From contig DFYA01000048.1 of assembly GCA_002382525.1 (NCBI GenBank), forward strand, positions 4,840-10,012: a stretch of DNA of 5,173 nt, in the 5' to 3' direction. Under the pieces are notes generated by a model. It was not told where the DNA came from. It worked only from the letters and a program-made list of their open reading frames with translations, and did not search any database. The DNA comes from Opitutaceae bacterium UBA4094 (GTDB lineage Bacteria > Verrucomicrobiota > Verrucomicrobiia > Opitutales > Opitutaceae). This document shows, in pieces, positions 1 through 5,173 of this stretch (position 1 is the first letter of the stretch; every line of letters begins with the position of its first letter). The position numbers were made by a program, and so were the translations under genes.

Positions 1-611
1 CGTCGCCCGATAGCCGTCAATTTAGCACCCACGCGTTTCGGCTCGGTGTGCGCGGCAGCAACGACCAAAGCGCCTCCTCTTCGCCGGTGGACGCCTCGGT
101 CACGGCACACCGGTTGACCACCGATCAAGTCGAGGCGCTGGCCGAAGAAATCGTCCGCGGAGTCCGGGCGCACACGGCGGTGGCCGGCCCGTTTCGGACG
201 TTGGAGCAGTTTCTCGGTCCGGCGTCCGGCGAGGGCACGCCGAGCGTGTTGGAGGCGGCCATCGAGGCGACGGGCATCAACGCCGATGAGGTCAAGCCGC
301 TGGACCATGTGACTCTCGCGGGCTCCGGCTACGGCGCGGGGCTCAGTTCGCTGACGCTCACGCAGGGAGATATTCTCACGGCATTGGCGCCTTACCTCCG
401 CGTGCGCTCGGATACCTTTACGATCCGCAGCTACGGAGAAGCGCTCAACGCGGTCACCGAAGAGGTGACCGCAAGGGCGTGGCTCGAAGCCACCGTTCAG
501 CGCGTTCCCGAAGTCGTGGACCCGCTCGACGACACCGACCAGCCAGCCGGTCCTTTCGGTCGGCGCTTTAAAATCATCTCATTCCGATGGCTCTCTCCTT
601 CCGATATCTGA
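1..611 (+). CDS. Verru_Chthon cassette protein A-like protein, C-terminal part (5' end outside window)
   Basis: The reading frame is open from position 3 to the TGA at 609-611, so about 202 C-terminal residues are visible and the true start lies upstream. A GTG at 48 is in frame but should not be taken as the start, because coding continues through it. Landmarks are a helical stretch ending in a GPF motif followed by LEQFLGP, then the block RSDTFTIRSYGEALN, then ARAWLEATVQRVPE, and the extreme C-terminus FGRRFKIISFRWLSPSDI. From memory of the family, these blocks resemble the end of Verru_Chthon cassette protein A. Those are large proteins encoded beside prepilin-like proteins with N-terminal methylation signals in Verrucomicrobiota. 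Their biochemical role is unknown; a surface or secretion (type II/IV pilus-like) role is inferred from such neighbours, which are not visible here. The gene overlaps the next one by 25 bases. The family call is fairly secure; the function is not. Confidence 0.75.
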   Translation, partial: SPDSRQFSTHAFRLGVRGSNDQSASSSPVDASVTAHRLTTDQVEALAEEIVRGVRAHTAVAGPFRTLEQFLGPASGEGTPSVLEAAIEATGINADEVKPLDHVTLAGSGYGAGLSSLTLTQGDILTALAPYLRVRSDTFTIRSYGEALNAVTEEVTARAWLEATVQRVPEVVDPLDDTDQPAGPFGRRFKIISFRWLSPSDI

Positions 612-1366
612 TCTTTCGACTGTCGCGGCTCATCCTTTGGGCCGGTGTTGTGTGCGCGCCGCTCGGGGTGTTCGGCACGGTTCCGCCGGTCGGGCCGGGC
701 GCGTCGGAAAAGGAGGTTTCGCTACGGTTCACCGTCTTCGCGCTCGGTGGAGCGGACGGGTTAAGTTATCGTTCGGCACGCGACGAACCTCCGCGGGCGC
801 TTCGGTTTTATTCCGCATATCGATCGGCCCGCTACGACTATCGCGGCGGCGAGCGGTTGAGTTTTTATGAAGCCGGGGCTGCGACCGCGGACTTGGCATC
901 GGGTCCGGATGCCGCGCCGGTGGCGACGTATGTGATTCCCGAGGGCGCGGATGAGATGCTCCTGCTGTTTTTGCCTCGCGCGGAGCCCACGCCGGACGGT
1001 TTGCGCTACGACGTCTATGGCGTGGAGGACGGTGTCGGGCGGACGCCGCCGGGACACTTCAGGATTATTAATGTATCCGGACGTGAATACGTCGCGCACT
1101 TCTCCGGCGGTCGCATCACGATCCCGCAAGGAGTGGGCGATGCGCACGCGGCGCGCGGGCGGGTGTCGTTGGTGCTCGCCACGCAAGTCGGGGAAGCGTG
1201 GTTGGCGACGGGCAAGCACGAGTTCAGCCTGACGCCGAGGGATCGCGTAACGCTGATCTTTTATCCGTCGGCCAGCGGGACGAGCGTGTATCCTGTCATC
1301 CGGCGGCTGGTGGACACGGTTCCCGGCGAGCGGTTGAAACGGGCGGCGGTCGCAGAGCTGCCGTAA
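587..1366 (+). CDS. Hypothetical secreted protein, coupled to the Verru_Chthon A-like gene
   Basis: This 259-residue protein is not one I recognise. The N-terminus has basic residues (R6, R11, R14) and then a hydrophobic core at about residues 15-30 (LILWAGVVCAPLGVFG). That fits a Sec signal peptide or an N-terminal membrane anchor. Cys23 is not in a proper lipobox. The rest has no further membrane segment and alternates short hydrophobic runs with glycine, aromatic and charged residues (for example ATYVIPEGADEMLLLFLPRA), which suggests a mostly beta-strand periplasmic or outer-surface domain. ATG 587 is chosen because it yields the signal-like N-terminus. It lies inside the end of the upstream gene, in another frame, with no Shine-Dalgarno sequence, which points to translational coupling. 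By position it is probably an accessory protein of the same cassette. A catalytic role cannot be argued, since no catalytic motif is visible. Confidence 0.75.
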   Translation: MALSFRYLIFRLSRLILWAGVVCAPLGVFGTVPPVGPGASEKEVSLRFTVFALGGADGLSYRSARDEPPRALRFYSAYRSARYDYRGGERLSFYEAGAATADLASGPDAAPVATYVIPEGADEMLLLFLPRAEPTPDGLRYDVYGVEDGVGRTPPGHFRIINVSGREYVAHFSGGRITIPQGVGDAHAARGRVSLVLATQVGEAWLATGKHEFSLTPRDRVTLIFYPSASGTSVYPVIRRLVDTVPGERLKRAAVAELP

Positions 1367-1419
1367 TGGGCGGGGTTCGGGCGCGGGCGGCGGATTCGCC
1401 GGGGGCGCGGCAACTCGGT

Positions 1420-1449
1420 GAGACAAGGCGCGAGGCGAGACAAGGCGCG
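1420..1449. repeat. Short imperfect tandem repeat, 17-bp period
   Basis: The 13-mer GAGACAAGGCGCG occurs at 1420-1432 and again at 1437-1449, separated by AGGC. It lies in the 145-base gap between the secreted-protein gene and nth. That gap also holds a weak 5-bp hairpin (CGGCG/CGCCG, 1388-1401). The gap shows no clear promoter and no T-tract terminator. The repeat could be a slipped-strand duplication or paired protein-binding half-sites; nothing in the sequence decides between them. Confidence 0.6.
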
Positions 1450-1511
1450 CGGGGGGAGGTTTCGATAAGCAACCTTGCCTGGGGGCGTGGAGGCGGGCTA
1501 ATCGGCGTGTC

Positions 1512-2195
1512 GTGTCGTTGTCCACTTCGCTTGATTTTCCGTCCGCCTCCGCGCGCGCCGCCTACATCGATGAGCGGTTGGCGGAGCTCTATCCCGAGAC
1601 GCCGATCCCGCTCGATCACACGAGTCCCTACACGTTGCTCGTCGCGGTGCTGTTGTCGGCGCAGTGCACGGACAAACGCGTGAACCTGCAGACGCCGGGG
1701 TTGTTCGCGAAAGCGGACAATCCGCACGACATGGTGAAGCTCTCGGTGGCGGAGATCGACGCGCACGTGAGGCCGTGCGGGCTGGCGCCGAGGAAGGCGC
1801 AGGCGATCCGGGGGTTGTCGGAGTTGTTGATCGAGCACCATGGCGGGGCGGTGCCGCACACGTTCGAGGAGTTGGAGGCGTTGCCGGGCGTGGGACACAA
1901 AACGGCGTCGGTGGTGATGGCGCAGGCGTTCGGCGTGCCGGCGTTTCCGGTGGATACGCATATCCACCGGTTGGCGCAGCGGTGGAGGTTGACCAAGGCG
2001 GGCGCCGACGTGGTGCGCACGGAGCGGGACCTGAAGCGGTTGTTCCCGGAGGAGCACTGGAACGCGTTGCACCTGCGTATCATTTTTTATGGGCGCGAGC
2101 ACTGCACCGCGCGTAGCTGCGACGGGTTGACGTGTGAGATTTGCCGCACCGTCAATGCGGGGCGCTTGCGTGCGGTGCGTGTGAAGAAGGCCTGA
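1512..2195 (+). CDS. nth: Endonuclease III (DNA glycosylase/AP lyase)
   Basis: This 227-residue enzyme of base excision repair removes oxidised pyrimidines from DNA and nicks the abasic site by beta-elimination. The family landmarks are all present: LLSAQCTDKRVN (about residues 48-58), the helix-hairpin-helix LPGVGHK (124-130) with catalytic Lys130, and VDTHIHR (147-153) with catalytic Asp148. E. coli Nth has 211 residues, so this is near normal length with a short N-terminal extension. The C-terminal cysteines 198, 203, 208 and 211 have spacing C-X4-C-X4-C-X2-C. The classical [4Fe-4S] loop is C-X6-C-X2-C-X5-C, so cluster binding is uncertain. The start is GTG 1512; an in-frame TTG at 1518 is an alternative. 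A GGAGG at 1489-1493 is too far upstream (18 bases) to be a normal ribosome site. The gene appears to be transcribed alone. MutY is excluded by the lysine and the overall motif set. Confidence 0.95.
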   Translation: MSLSTSLDFPSASARAAYIDERLAELYPETPIPLDHTSPYTLLVAVLLSAQCTDKRVNLQTPGLFAKADNPHDMVKLSVAEIDAHVRPCGLAPRKAQAIRGLSELLIEHHGGAVPHTFEELEALPGVGHKTASVVMAQAFGVPAFPVDTHIHRLAQRWRLTKAGADVVRTERDLKRLFPEEHWNALHLRIIFYGREHCTARSCDGLTCEICRTVNAGRLRAVRVKKA

Positions 2196-2219
2196 CGAGG
2201 ACGGGGCGGCGCCGGGAAG

Positions 2220-2242
2220 TTTGTCACTTATTAAGTGACAAA
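2220..2242. repeat. Perfect 23-bp AT-rich palindrome between nth and tRNA-Val
   Basis: The arm TTTGTCACTTA (2220-2230) and its exact reverse complement TAAGTGACAAA (2232-2242) flank a single central T. The element starts 25 bases after the nth stop codon and ends 71 bases before the tRNA. It is strikingly AT-rich for this GC-rich DNA. As RNA it could fold into a 9-bp stem with a 5-base loop, but no T-tract follows on the plus strand, so it is not a typical intrinsic terminator. The near-continuous dyad fits a binding site for a dimeric regulator, or a dispersed genomic repeat. Its role is unknown. Confidence 0.8.
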
Positions 2243-2313
2243 TGGGTTTGGGTGGAGAGGTGGAAAACAATGTTGATTTGCGGGCAGGGGTCTCCCAACG
2301 TGGCCGACCTTTG

Positions 2314-2390
2314 GGACTCATAGCTCAGTTGGTTAGAGCACCTGCTTCACACGCAGGGGGTCACTGGTTCGAGTCCAGTTGAGTCCACCA
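2314..2390 (+). tRNA. tRNA-Val (anticodon CAC)
   Basis: A complete cloverleaf of 77 bases, including an encoded CCA end. The acceptor stem is GGACTCA (2314-2320) with TGAGTCC (2380-2386), and the discriminator A is at 2387. The D-arm is GCTC/GAGC around AGTTGGTTA. The anticodon stem is CCTGC (2341-2345) with GCAGG (2353-2357), and the loop TTCACAC puts anticodon CAC at 2348-2350, reading the valine codon GUG. The T-arm is ACTGG/CCAGT with loop TTCGAGT (2368-2374). All stems pair perfectly. The anticodon makes it valine; GUG is used often in the neighbouring GC-rich genes. No convincing promoter is seen just upstream. A terminator follows directly. Confidence 0.97.
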
Positions 2391-2397
2391 TTTTTTC

Positions 2398-2424
2398 AAC
2401 CGCATCGCTGGATGCGGTTTTTTT
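2398..2424 (+). terminator. Rho-independent terminator of tRNA-Val
   Basis: The stem ACCGCATC (2399-2406) pairs perfectly with GATGCGGT (2411-2418) around the loop GCTG, and A2398 can pair with T2419. A run of seven T residues (2418-2424) follows. A separate T6 run at 2391-2396 precedes the hairpin, right after the encoded CCA. This is a textbook intrinsic terminator and marks the end of the tRNA transcript. Confidence 0.93.
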
Positions 2425-2530
2425 GCGGGTGATTCCGGCGTTCGGCGCGTGAAATACAGGGGGAAGCGCGACGCGGGATGTGTTTGCGAGGCGGTTTGAC
2501 CGACCATCGGGGCAGGCCCTGCGGCACTCT

Positions 2531-2548
2531 TCAGGGCGCGCGCCCTGA
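2531..2548. repeat. GC-rich 18-bp perfect palindrome upstream of the DUF2892-like gene
   Basis: TCAGGGCGC (2531-2539) is followed immediately by its reverse complement GCGCCCTGA (2540-2548). A related smaller dyad, GCAGG-C-CCTGC, sits at 2512-2522, so two CAGG/CCTG hairpins lie side by side. They fall in the 157-base gap between the tRNA terminator and the gene at 2582, which otherwise shows no gene and no firm promoter (a TTGACC at 2496-2501 has no partner -10 box). The palindrome could be a REP-like element, an operator or a 5' leader hairpin. Confidence 0.5.
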
Positions 2549-2581
2549 GACAGGAGCGACCCGGGGGCGTATGTTGCGACT

Positions 2582-3076
2582 ATGGTTTCCATCGCCCATC
2601 CCTTCACTCCGTCACCCAGCGAAGCCTCGCGGGTGCGGCGCAGCACGAGCGCGGCGTGCAATGCTCGCATCGATGCGGCCTTGGTGGCGCACATCGAGGC
2701 CTATCAACGCGCGCCTCGCCACGTGCTGACGGAGCGTATCGCGGAACTGGAACGCGAATGGTCCATCGAGCGTTGGCTGGAGACCAACGCGTCCACGTTG
2801 GCTTTGACCGGCGTGCTGCTCGCGGCGACCGGGCGCCGGAAGGCGCTTGTTCTCAGTGGCACGGTGCTCGGCTTTTTGCTGATGCACGGTGTGAGCGGAT
2901 GGTGCCCGCCGCTGCCGGTGATGCGGCGCTTGGGCGTGCGCACTCGGGAAGAAATCGACATGGAGAAGTTCGCGTTGAAATACCTGCGCGGAGACTTTGA
3001 GCGCCTGTCGATCGCCTCGCGCGAGGGGCGTTTGACTCCGGGGTTGATCGCCGAAGTGGTGCGCCAAACAAGTTGA
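2582..3076 (+). CDS. Small DUF2892-like (YgaP-type) inner-membrane protein
   Basis: A 164-residue protein in three parts. Residues 1-60 form a charged, probably cytoplasmic N-terminal segment. Residues about 71-104 contain two short hydrophobic stretches (TLALTGVLLAAT and ALVLSGTVLGFLLMHGV) separated by GRRK. Next comes the motif GWCPP (106-110) with LPVMRRLGVR and then a charged tail with ALKYLRGDF. The pattern of two short membrane helices followed by a GWCPPLPV-type motif is that of DUF2892 proteins, which occur alone or attached to rhodanese domains as in YgaP. No rhodanese domain is present here. The molecular role is unknown; the conserved Cys108 might take part in sulfur or redox chemistry, but that is speculation. 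The start is uncertain: ATG 2582 has no Shine-Dalgarno sequence, and a GTG at 2633 is also in frame. The gene stands alone, 110 bases before the dehydrogenase gene. Confidence 0.82.
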   Translation: MVSIAHPFTPSPSEASRVRRSTSAACNARIDAALVAHIEAYQRAPRHVLTERIAELEREWSIERWLETNASTLALTGVLLAATGRRKALVLSGTVLGFLLMHGVSGWCPPLPVMRRLGVRTREEIDMEKFALKYLRGDFERLSIASREGRLTPGLIAEVVRQTS

Positions 3077-3186
3077 GGCAACCGCGCCGTCAAAGATCCG
3101 CGCTCGAATAGGCCTGCGATCATGCGCACGGTCCTGCGCTTACAACGAACTCGTCGGCTTTGTCTCCTCGTTCACCGCTTAATCTC

Positions 3187-4251
3187 ATGTCAAAACCACG
3201 CGCCTACTCCGTCAAAGCCTACGCCACGCCCGCCGCCAACGCTCCGCTAGCCGCCTCGTCCATTCCGCGTCGGGAGCCCACCGACTTCGATGTGCAGATC
3301 GAGATTCTCTTCTGCGGCGTGTGCCATTCCGACCTTCATTTCGCCCGCAACGAATGGCACTTCACCCAATACCCCGCCGTGCCCGGACACGAGATCGTCG
3401 GACGTGTCACACGCGTCGGGCCGAAGGTCACCAAGTTCAAAGCGGGGGACCTCGCCGGCGTCGGTTGTCTGGTCGATGCCGATCCGGACTGCCCTTATTG
3501 CCGACGCGGCTTGGAGCAGTTTTCGCCCACCATGGTCATGACCTACGGGTCGATGGACAAACACCTCAACTTGCCCACCTACGGCGGCTACTCGGAGGGC
3601 ATCGTGGTCAACGAGCACTTCGCGCTCAGCATACCCGCCAACCTCGACCTCGCCGCCGTCGCGCCGCTGCTGTGCGCCGGCATCACCACGTATTCGCCGC
3701 TGCGCCACTGGAAGGCTGGTCCGGGCAAAAAGGTCGGCATCGTCGGTCTCGGGGGACTCGGTCACATGGCGGTGAAGTTCGCCCGCGCGTTCGGCGCCGA
3801 GGTGTTTGTGTTCACCACGTCGCCGGGGAAAAAAGCCGACGCGCTGCGTCTCGGTGCACACGAGGTGGTTGTATCCAAAAACGACGACGAGATGGCGAAA
3901 CACGTCGGCACGTTTGATCTCATTCTCGATTGCGTGTCGGCCGATCACGACATCAACGCCTACCTCGCCCTGCTGGCGCCCGACGGAAATCTCACGCTGG
4001 TCGGCGCGCCCGAGAAGCCGCTGCCGGTCGCCGCGTTCGGTCTGATCTTCGGGCGGAAGAGCCTCTCCGGCTCGCCCATCGGCGGGTTGCCCGAGACGCA
4101 GGAGATGCTCGATTTCTGCGCTGCCCACAACATCACCGCCGACATCGAGCTGATCCGCATGGACCAGATCAACGAGGCCTACGAACGCATGCTGAAGAGC
4201 GATGTGAAATACCGCTTCGTGATCGACATGGCCTCGCTCAAAGCGGACTAG
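3187..4251 (+). CDS. Zinc-type, NADP(H)-dependent alcohol dehydrogenase / aldehyde reductase (CAD/YahK-like)
   Basis: A 354-residue cytoplasmic medium-chain dehydrogenase of the cinnamyl-alcohol-dehydrogenase/YahK group, which reduces aldehydes to alcohols with NADPH. The N-terminal GroES-like domain carries CGVCHSDLH with zinc ligand Cys46, then GHE with His68 and Glu69. Cys163 (LLCAGITTYSPL) completes the catalytic zinc site. The Rossmann domain has GLGGLGH (187-193), and the TSPGKK segment at about 211-216 suggests preference for NADP over NAD. The structural zinc loop is altered: the four expected cysteines are Asp99, Cys102, Cys105 and Ser113. The physiological substrate cannot be told from sequence. 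ATG 3187 is chosen because MSKPRAYSVKAYA matches the usual family start; a TTG at 3160 would add nine residues without similarity. No Shine-Dalgarno sequence is visible. Length is normal for the family (E. coli YahK is about 349). The gene is probably monocistronic. Confidence 0.93.
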   Translation: MSKPRAYSVKAYATPAANAPLAASSIPRREPTDFDVQIEILFCGVCHSDLHFARNEWHFTQYPAVPGHEIVGRVTRVGPKVTKFKAGDLAGVGCLVDADPDCPYCRRGLEQFSPTMVMTYGSMDKHLNLPTYGGYSEGIVVNEHFALSIPANLDLAAVAPLLCAGITTYSPLRHWKAGPGKKVGIVGLGGLGHMAVKFARAFGAEVFVFTTSPGKKADALRLGAHEVVVSKNDDEMAKHVGTFDLILDCVSADHDINAYLALLAPDGNLTLVGAPEKPLPVAAFGLIFGRKSLSGSPIGGLPETQEMLDFCAAHNITADIELIRMDQINEAYERMLKSDVKYRFVIDMASLKAD

Positions 4252-4299
4252 CGCGGCGGCCGGCAACCCCGCGCGCGGCATGACCGCGCACTGTGCCAA

Positions 4300-4322
4300 G
4301 CTGCGCCGACCGGAGGCGCAGC
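4300..4322 (+). terminator. GC-rich hairpin after the dehydrogenase gene, possible weak terminator
   Basis: GCTGCGCC (4300-4307) pairs perfectly with GGCGCAGC (4315-4322) around a 7-base loop, starting 49 bases after the dehydrogenase stop codon. Only a short TTTT (4331-4334) follows, eight bases beyond the stem, so it is a poor intrinsic terminator by usual rules. It may act as an mRNA 3'-end hairpin, or with Rho. The rest of this 170-base gap holds only the possible clpB promoter. Confidence 0.35.
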
Positions 4323-4384
4323 GTTGGCTGTTTTGACCCAACCCGCCCGCATCGTCTTTACCACCGCCTACGTAAACGCCGCCG

Positions 4385-4414
4385 CTGGCACTGGCGCGGC
4401 GCATGCGATAGGGT
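4385..4414 (+). promoter_or_regulatory. Possible sigma70-type promoter of clpB
   Basis: CTGGCA (4385-4390, four of six matches to TTGACA) and TAGGGT (4409-4414, three of six but with the conserved TA and final T) are separated by 18 bases. Initiation would fall about 7 bases after the -10 box, at or one base before the clpB ATG. No CIRCE inverted repeat (TTAGCACTC/GAGTGCTAA) and no good sigma32-type boxes were seen upstream, although clpB is often heat-induced. The assignment is weak because such partial matches occur by chance. Confidence 0.3.
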
Positions 4415-4421
4415 AGTCACT

Positions 4422-5173
4422 ATGGACTTTAATCAACTCACCCAGATGTCCCGCCAAGCCGTGACCGACGCCCAGGCCGAAGCGCGTCGCCGCGGTAACA
4501 ACGAGGTGGAAAGCTGGCACTTGCTGCACGCGCTCCTTGCGCAGGAAAACGGCATCGTGCCCGCCCTTGTGGACAAGCTCGGCCTCACCACCAGCGCGCT
4601 CCAACTCGCCGCCGAACGCGAACTCGACCGCCTGCCCAAAGTCTCCGGCAGCGTGGACACGTCCAAGATCTACGTGACCCAATCGGTCAACGAAGTCCTC
4701 ACGCGCGCCGAAGCCGAGGCAAAGTCACTCAAGGACGAGTTTGTCTCCGTCGAACACCTCTTCCTCGGCCTTATCGACGTGGCGAAACCCGACGCGTTGA
4801 AAAACTACTTCAAGGCCTTCGGCATCGACCGCGCAAAAACGTTGAAGGTCCTCAAGGAGCTGCGCGGTGCACAACGCGTCACCACCGACAACCCCGAGTC
4901 CACATACGCCGCGCTGAAAAAATACGGCATCGACCTCGTCGAGCAGGCGAAGAAGGGAAAGATCGACCCGGTGATCGGCCGCGACGACGAGATCCGACGC
5001 ACCGTGCGCATCCTCTCGCGCAAAACGAAAAACAACCCCGTGCTCATCGGCGAACCCGGCGTCGGCAAGACCGCGATTGTGGAAGGCCTGGCCCAGCGCA
5101 TCGTCGCCGGCGAGGTGCCCGATTCGCTGAAAGGCAAACGGGTGCTGAGCCTGGACATGGCCGCGCTGCTGGC
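4422..5173 (+). CDS. clpB: ATP-dependent disaggregase chaperone ClpB, N-terminal part (3' end outside window)
   Basis: The first 250 residues of ClpB (the whole protein is usually about 860). ClpB is a hexameric AAA+ cytoplasmic chaperone that works with DnaK/DnaJ/GrpE to pull polypeptides out of aggregates. Residues 1 to about 145 form the two-repeat Clp N-domain (MDFNQLTQMSRQAV, then a second repeat from about residue 80, with SVEHLFLGL at 109-117). A linker and the start of the first AAA+ module follow: NPESTYAALKKYG, then IDPVIGRDDEIRR, then LSRKTKNNPVLIGEPGVGKT with Walker A GEPGVGKT at 210-217. The last part reads SLKGKRVLSLDMAALL and runs off the window. These blocks are typical of ClpB rather than ClpA or ClpC. 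The M-domain that defines ClpB lies outside the window. ATG 4422 fits the family start and has no Shine-Dalgarno sequence. No frameshift is seen. Confidence 0.96.
   Translation, partial: MDFNQLTQMSRQAVTDAQAEARRRGNNEVESWHLLHALLAQENGIVPALVDKLGLTTSALQLAAERELDRLPKVSGSVDTSKIYVTQSVNEVLTRAEAEAKSLKDEFVSVEHLFLGLIDVAKPDALKNYFKAFGIDRAKTLKVLKELRGAQRVTTDNPESTYAALKKYGIDLVEQAKKGKIDPVIGRDDEIRRTVRILSRKTKNNPVLIGEPGVGKTAIVEGLAQRIVAGEVPDSLKGKRVLSLDMAALL

Noticed and set aside
761..1525. Minus-strand open frame of 254 codons opposite the secreted-protein gene
   Set aside because: It is rich in Arg, Pro and Ala with no recognisable domain, as expected of antisense frames in GC-rich coding DNA. The plus-strand gene explains the region better.
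2273..2301. TTGATT with CAACGT 17 bases later as a tRNA-Val promoter
   Set aside because: The -10 hexamer matches at only two or three positions, too weak to report as a feature.
1296..2321. Minus-strand open frame of 341 codons opposite nth
   Set aside because: It lies antisense to a clear endonuclease III gene, has low-complexity Arg/His/Pro composition and no motifs.
2347..2694. Minus-strand open frame of 115 codons ending in STGLEPVTPCV
   Set aside because: Its end is the antisense translation of the tRNA-Val gene, a well-known source of spurious proteins with a GLEPVTP motif. It also crosses the terminator and the DUF2892-like gene.
3160..3186. TTG at 3160 as the start of the dehydrogenase
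   Set aside because: It would add nine residues without family similarity; ATG 3187 matches the usual N-terminus.
4386..4403. Sigma54-like GG-N10-GC pattern before clpB
   Set aside because: The invariant GG and GC fit, but the -12 element reads CGGC instead of TTGC, and such matches are common by chance in GC-rich DNA.
3247..4404. Minus-strand open frame of 385 codons opposite the dehydrogenase gene
   Set aside because: It is longer than the real gene but is its antisense shadow. The plus strand carries all zinc and cofactor motifs of a known family.
1..5173. Search for a mobile element, CRISPR array, defence or other novel gene cluster
   Set aside because: No transposase, integrase, regularly spaced repeats, toxin-antitoxin pair or phage gene was found; the tRNA has no adjacent integrase and no duplicated 3' end in view.

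Overview
The window is GC-rich, densely coded DNA, and most likely comes from a member of the Verrucomicrobiota, probably the Opitutales/Opitutaceae. The main taxonomic clue is the first gene. Its C-terminal part looks like the end of a Verru_Chthon cassette protein A, a family known almost only from that phylum. High GC, the lack of convincing Shine-Dalgarno sequences and the type of endonuclease III fit this but do not prove it. The assignment rests on recognising motifs by eye, not on a search.

Layout, all on the plus strand. Positions 1-611 hold the 3' end of the Verru_Chthon-type gene. At 587-1366, overlapping it by 25 bases, is an unrecognised protein with a likely signal peptide. After a 145-base gap with a short tandem repeat comes nth (1512-2195), encoding endonuclease III of base excision repair. 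Next are a 23-bp AT-rich palindrome (2220-2242), a tRNA-Val with anticodon CAC (2314-2390) and a strong rho-independent terminator (2398-2424). A 157-base gap with a GC-rich palindrome leads to a small DUF2892-like membrane protein (2582-3076). A zinc-type alcohol dehydrogenase/aldehyde reductase follows (3187-4251), and then the 5' part of clpB (4422 to the window end), encoding the disaggregase chaperone. No gene-free stretch exceeds 300 bases.

The first two genes probably form one transcription unit within a pseudopilin-like Verru_Chthon cassette that extends to the left. The remaining genes are unrelated housekeeping or stress functions (DNA repair, a tRNA, aldehyde reduction, protein disaggregation), each apparently with its own transcription start. 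I see no mobile element, CRISPR array, phage gene or defence system, and no new multi-gene system.

The most notable details are an endonuclease III with non-standard iron-sulfur cysteine spacing, a dehydrogenase that has lost two of four structural-zinc cysteines, the perfect palindrome before the tRNA, and a possible leaderless clpB transcript.
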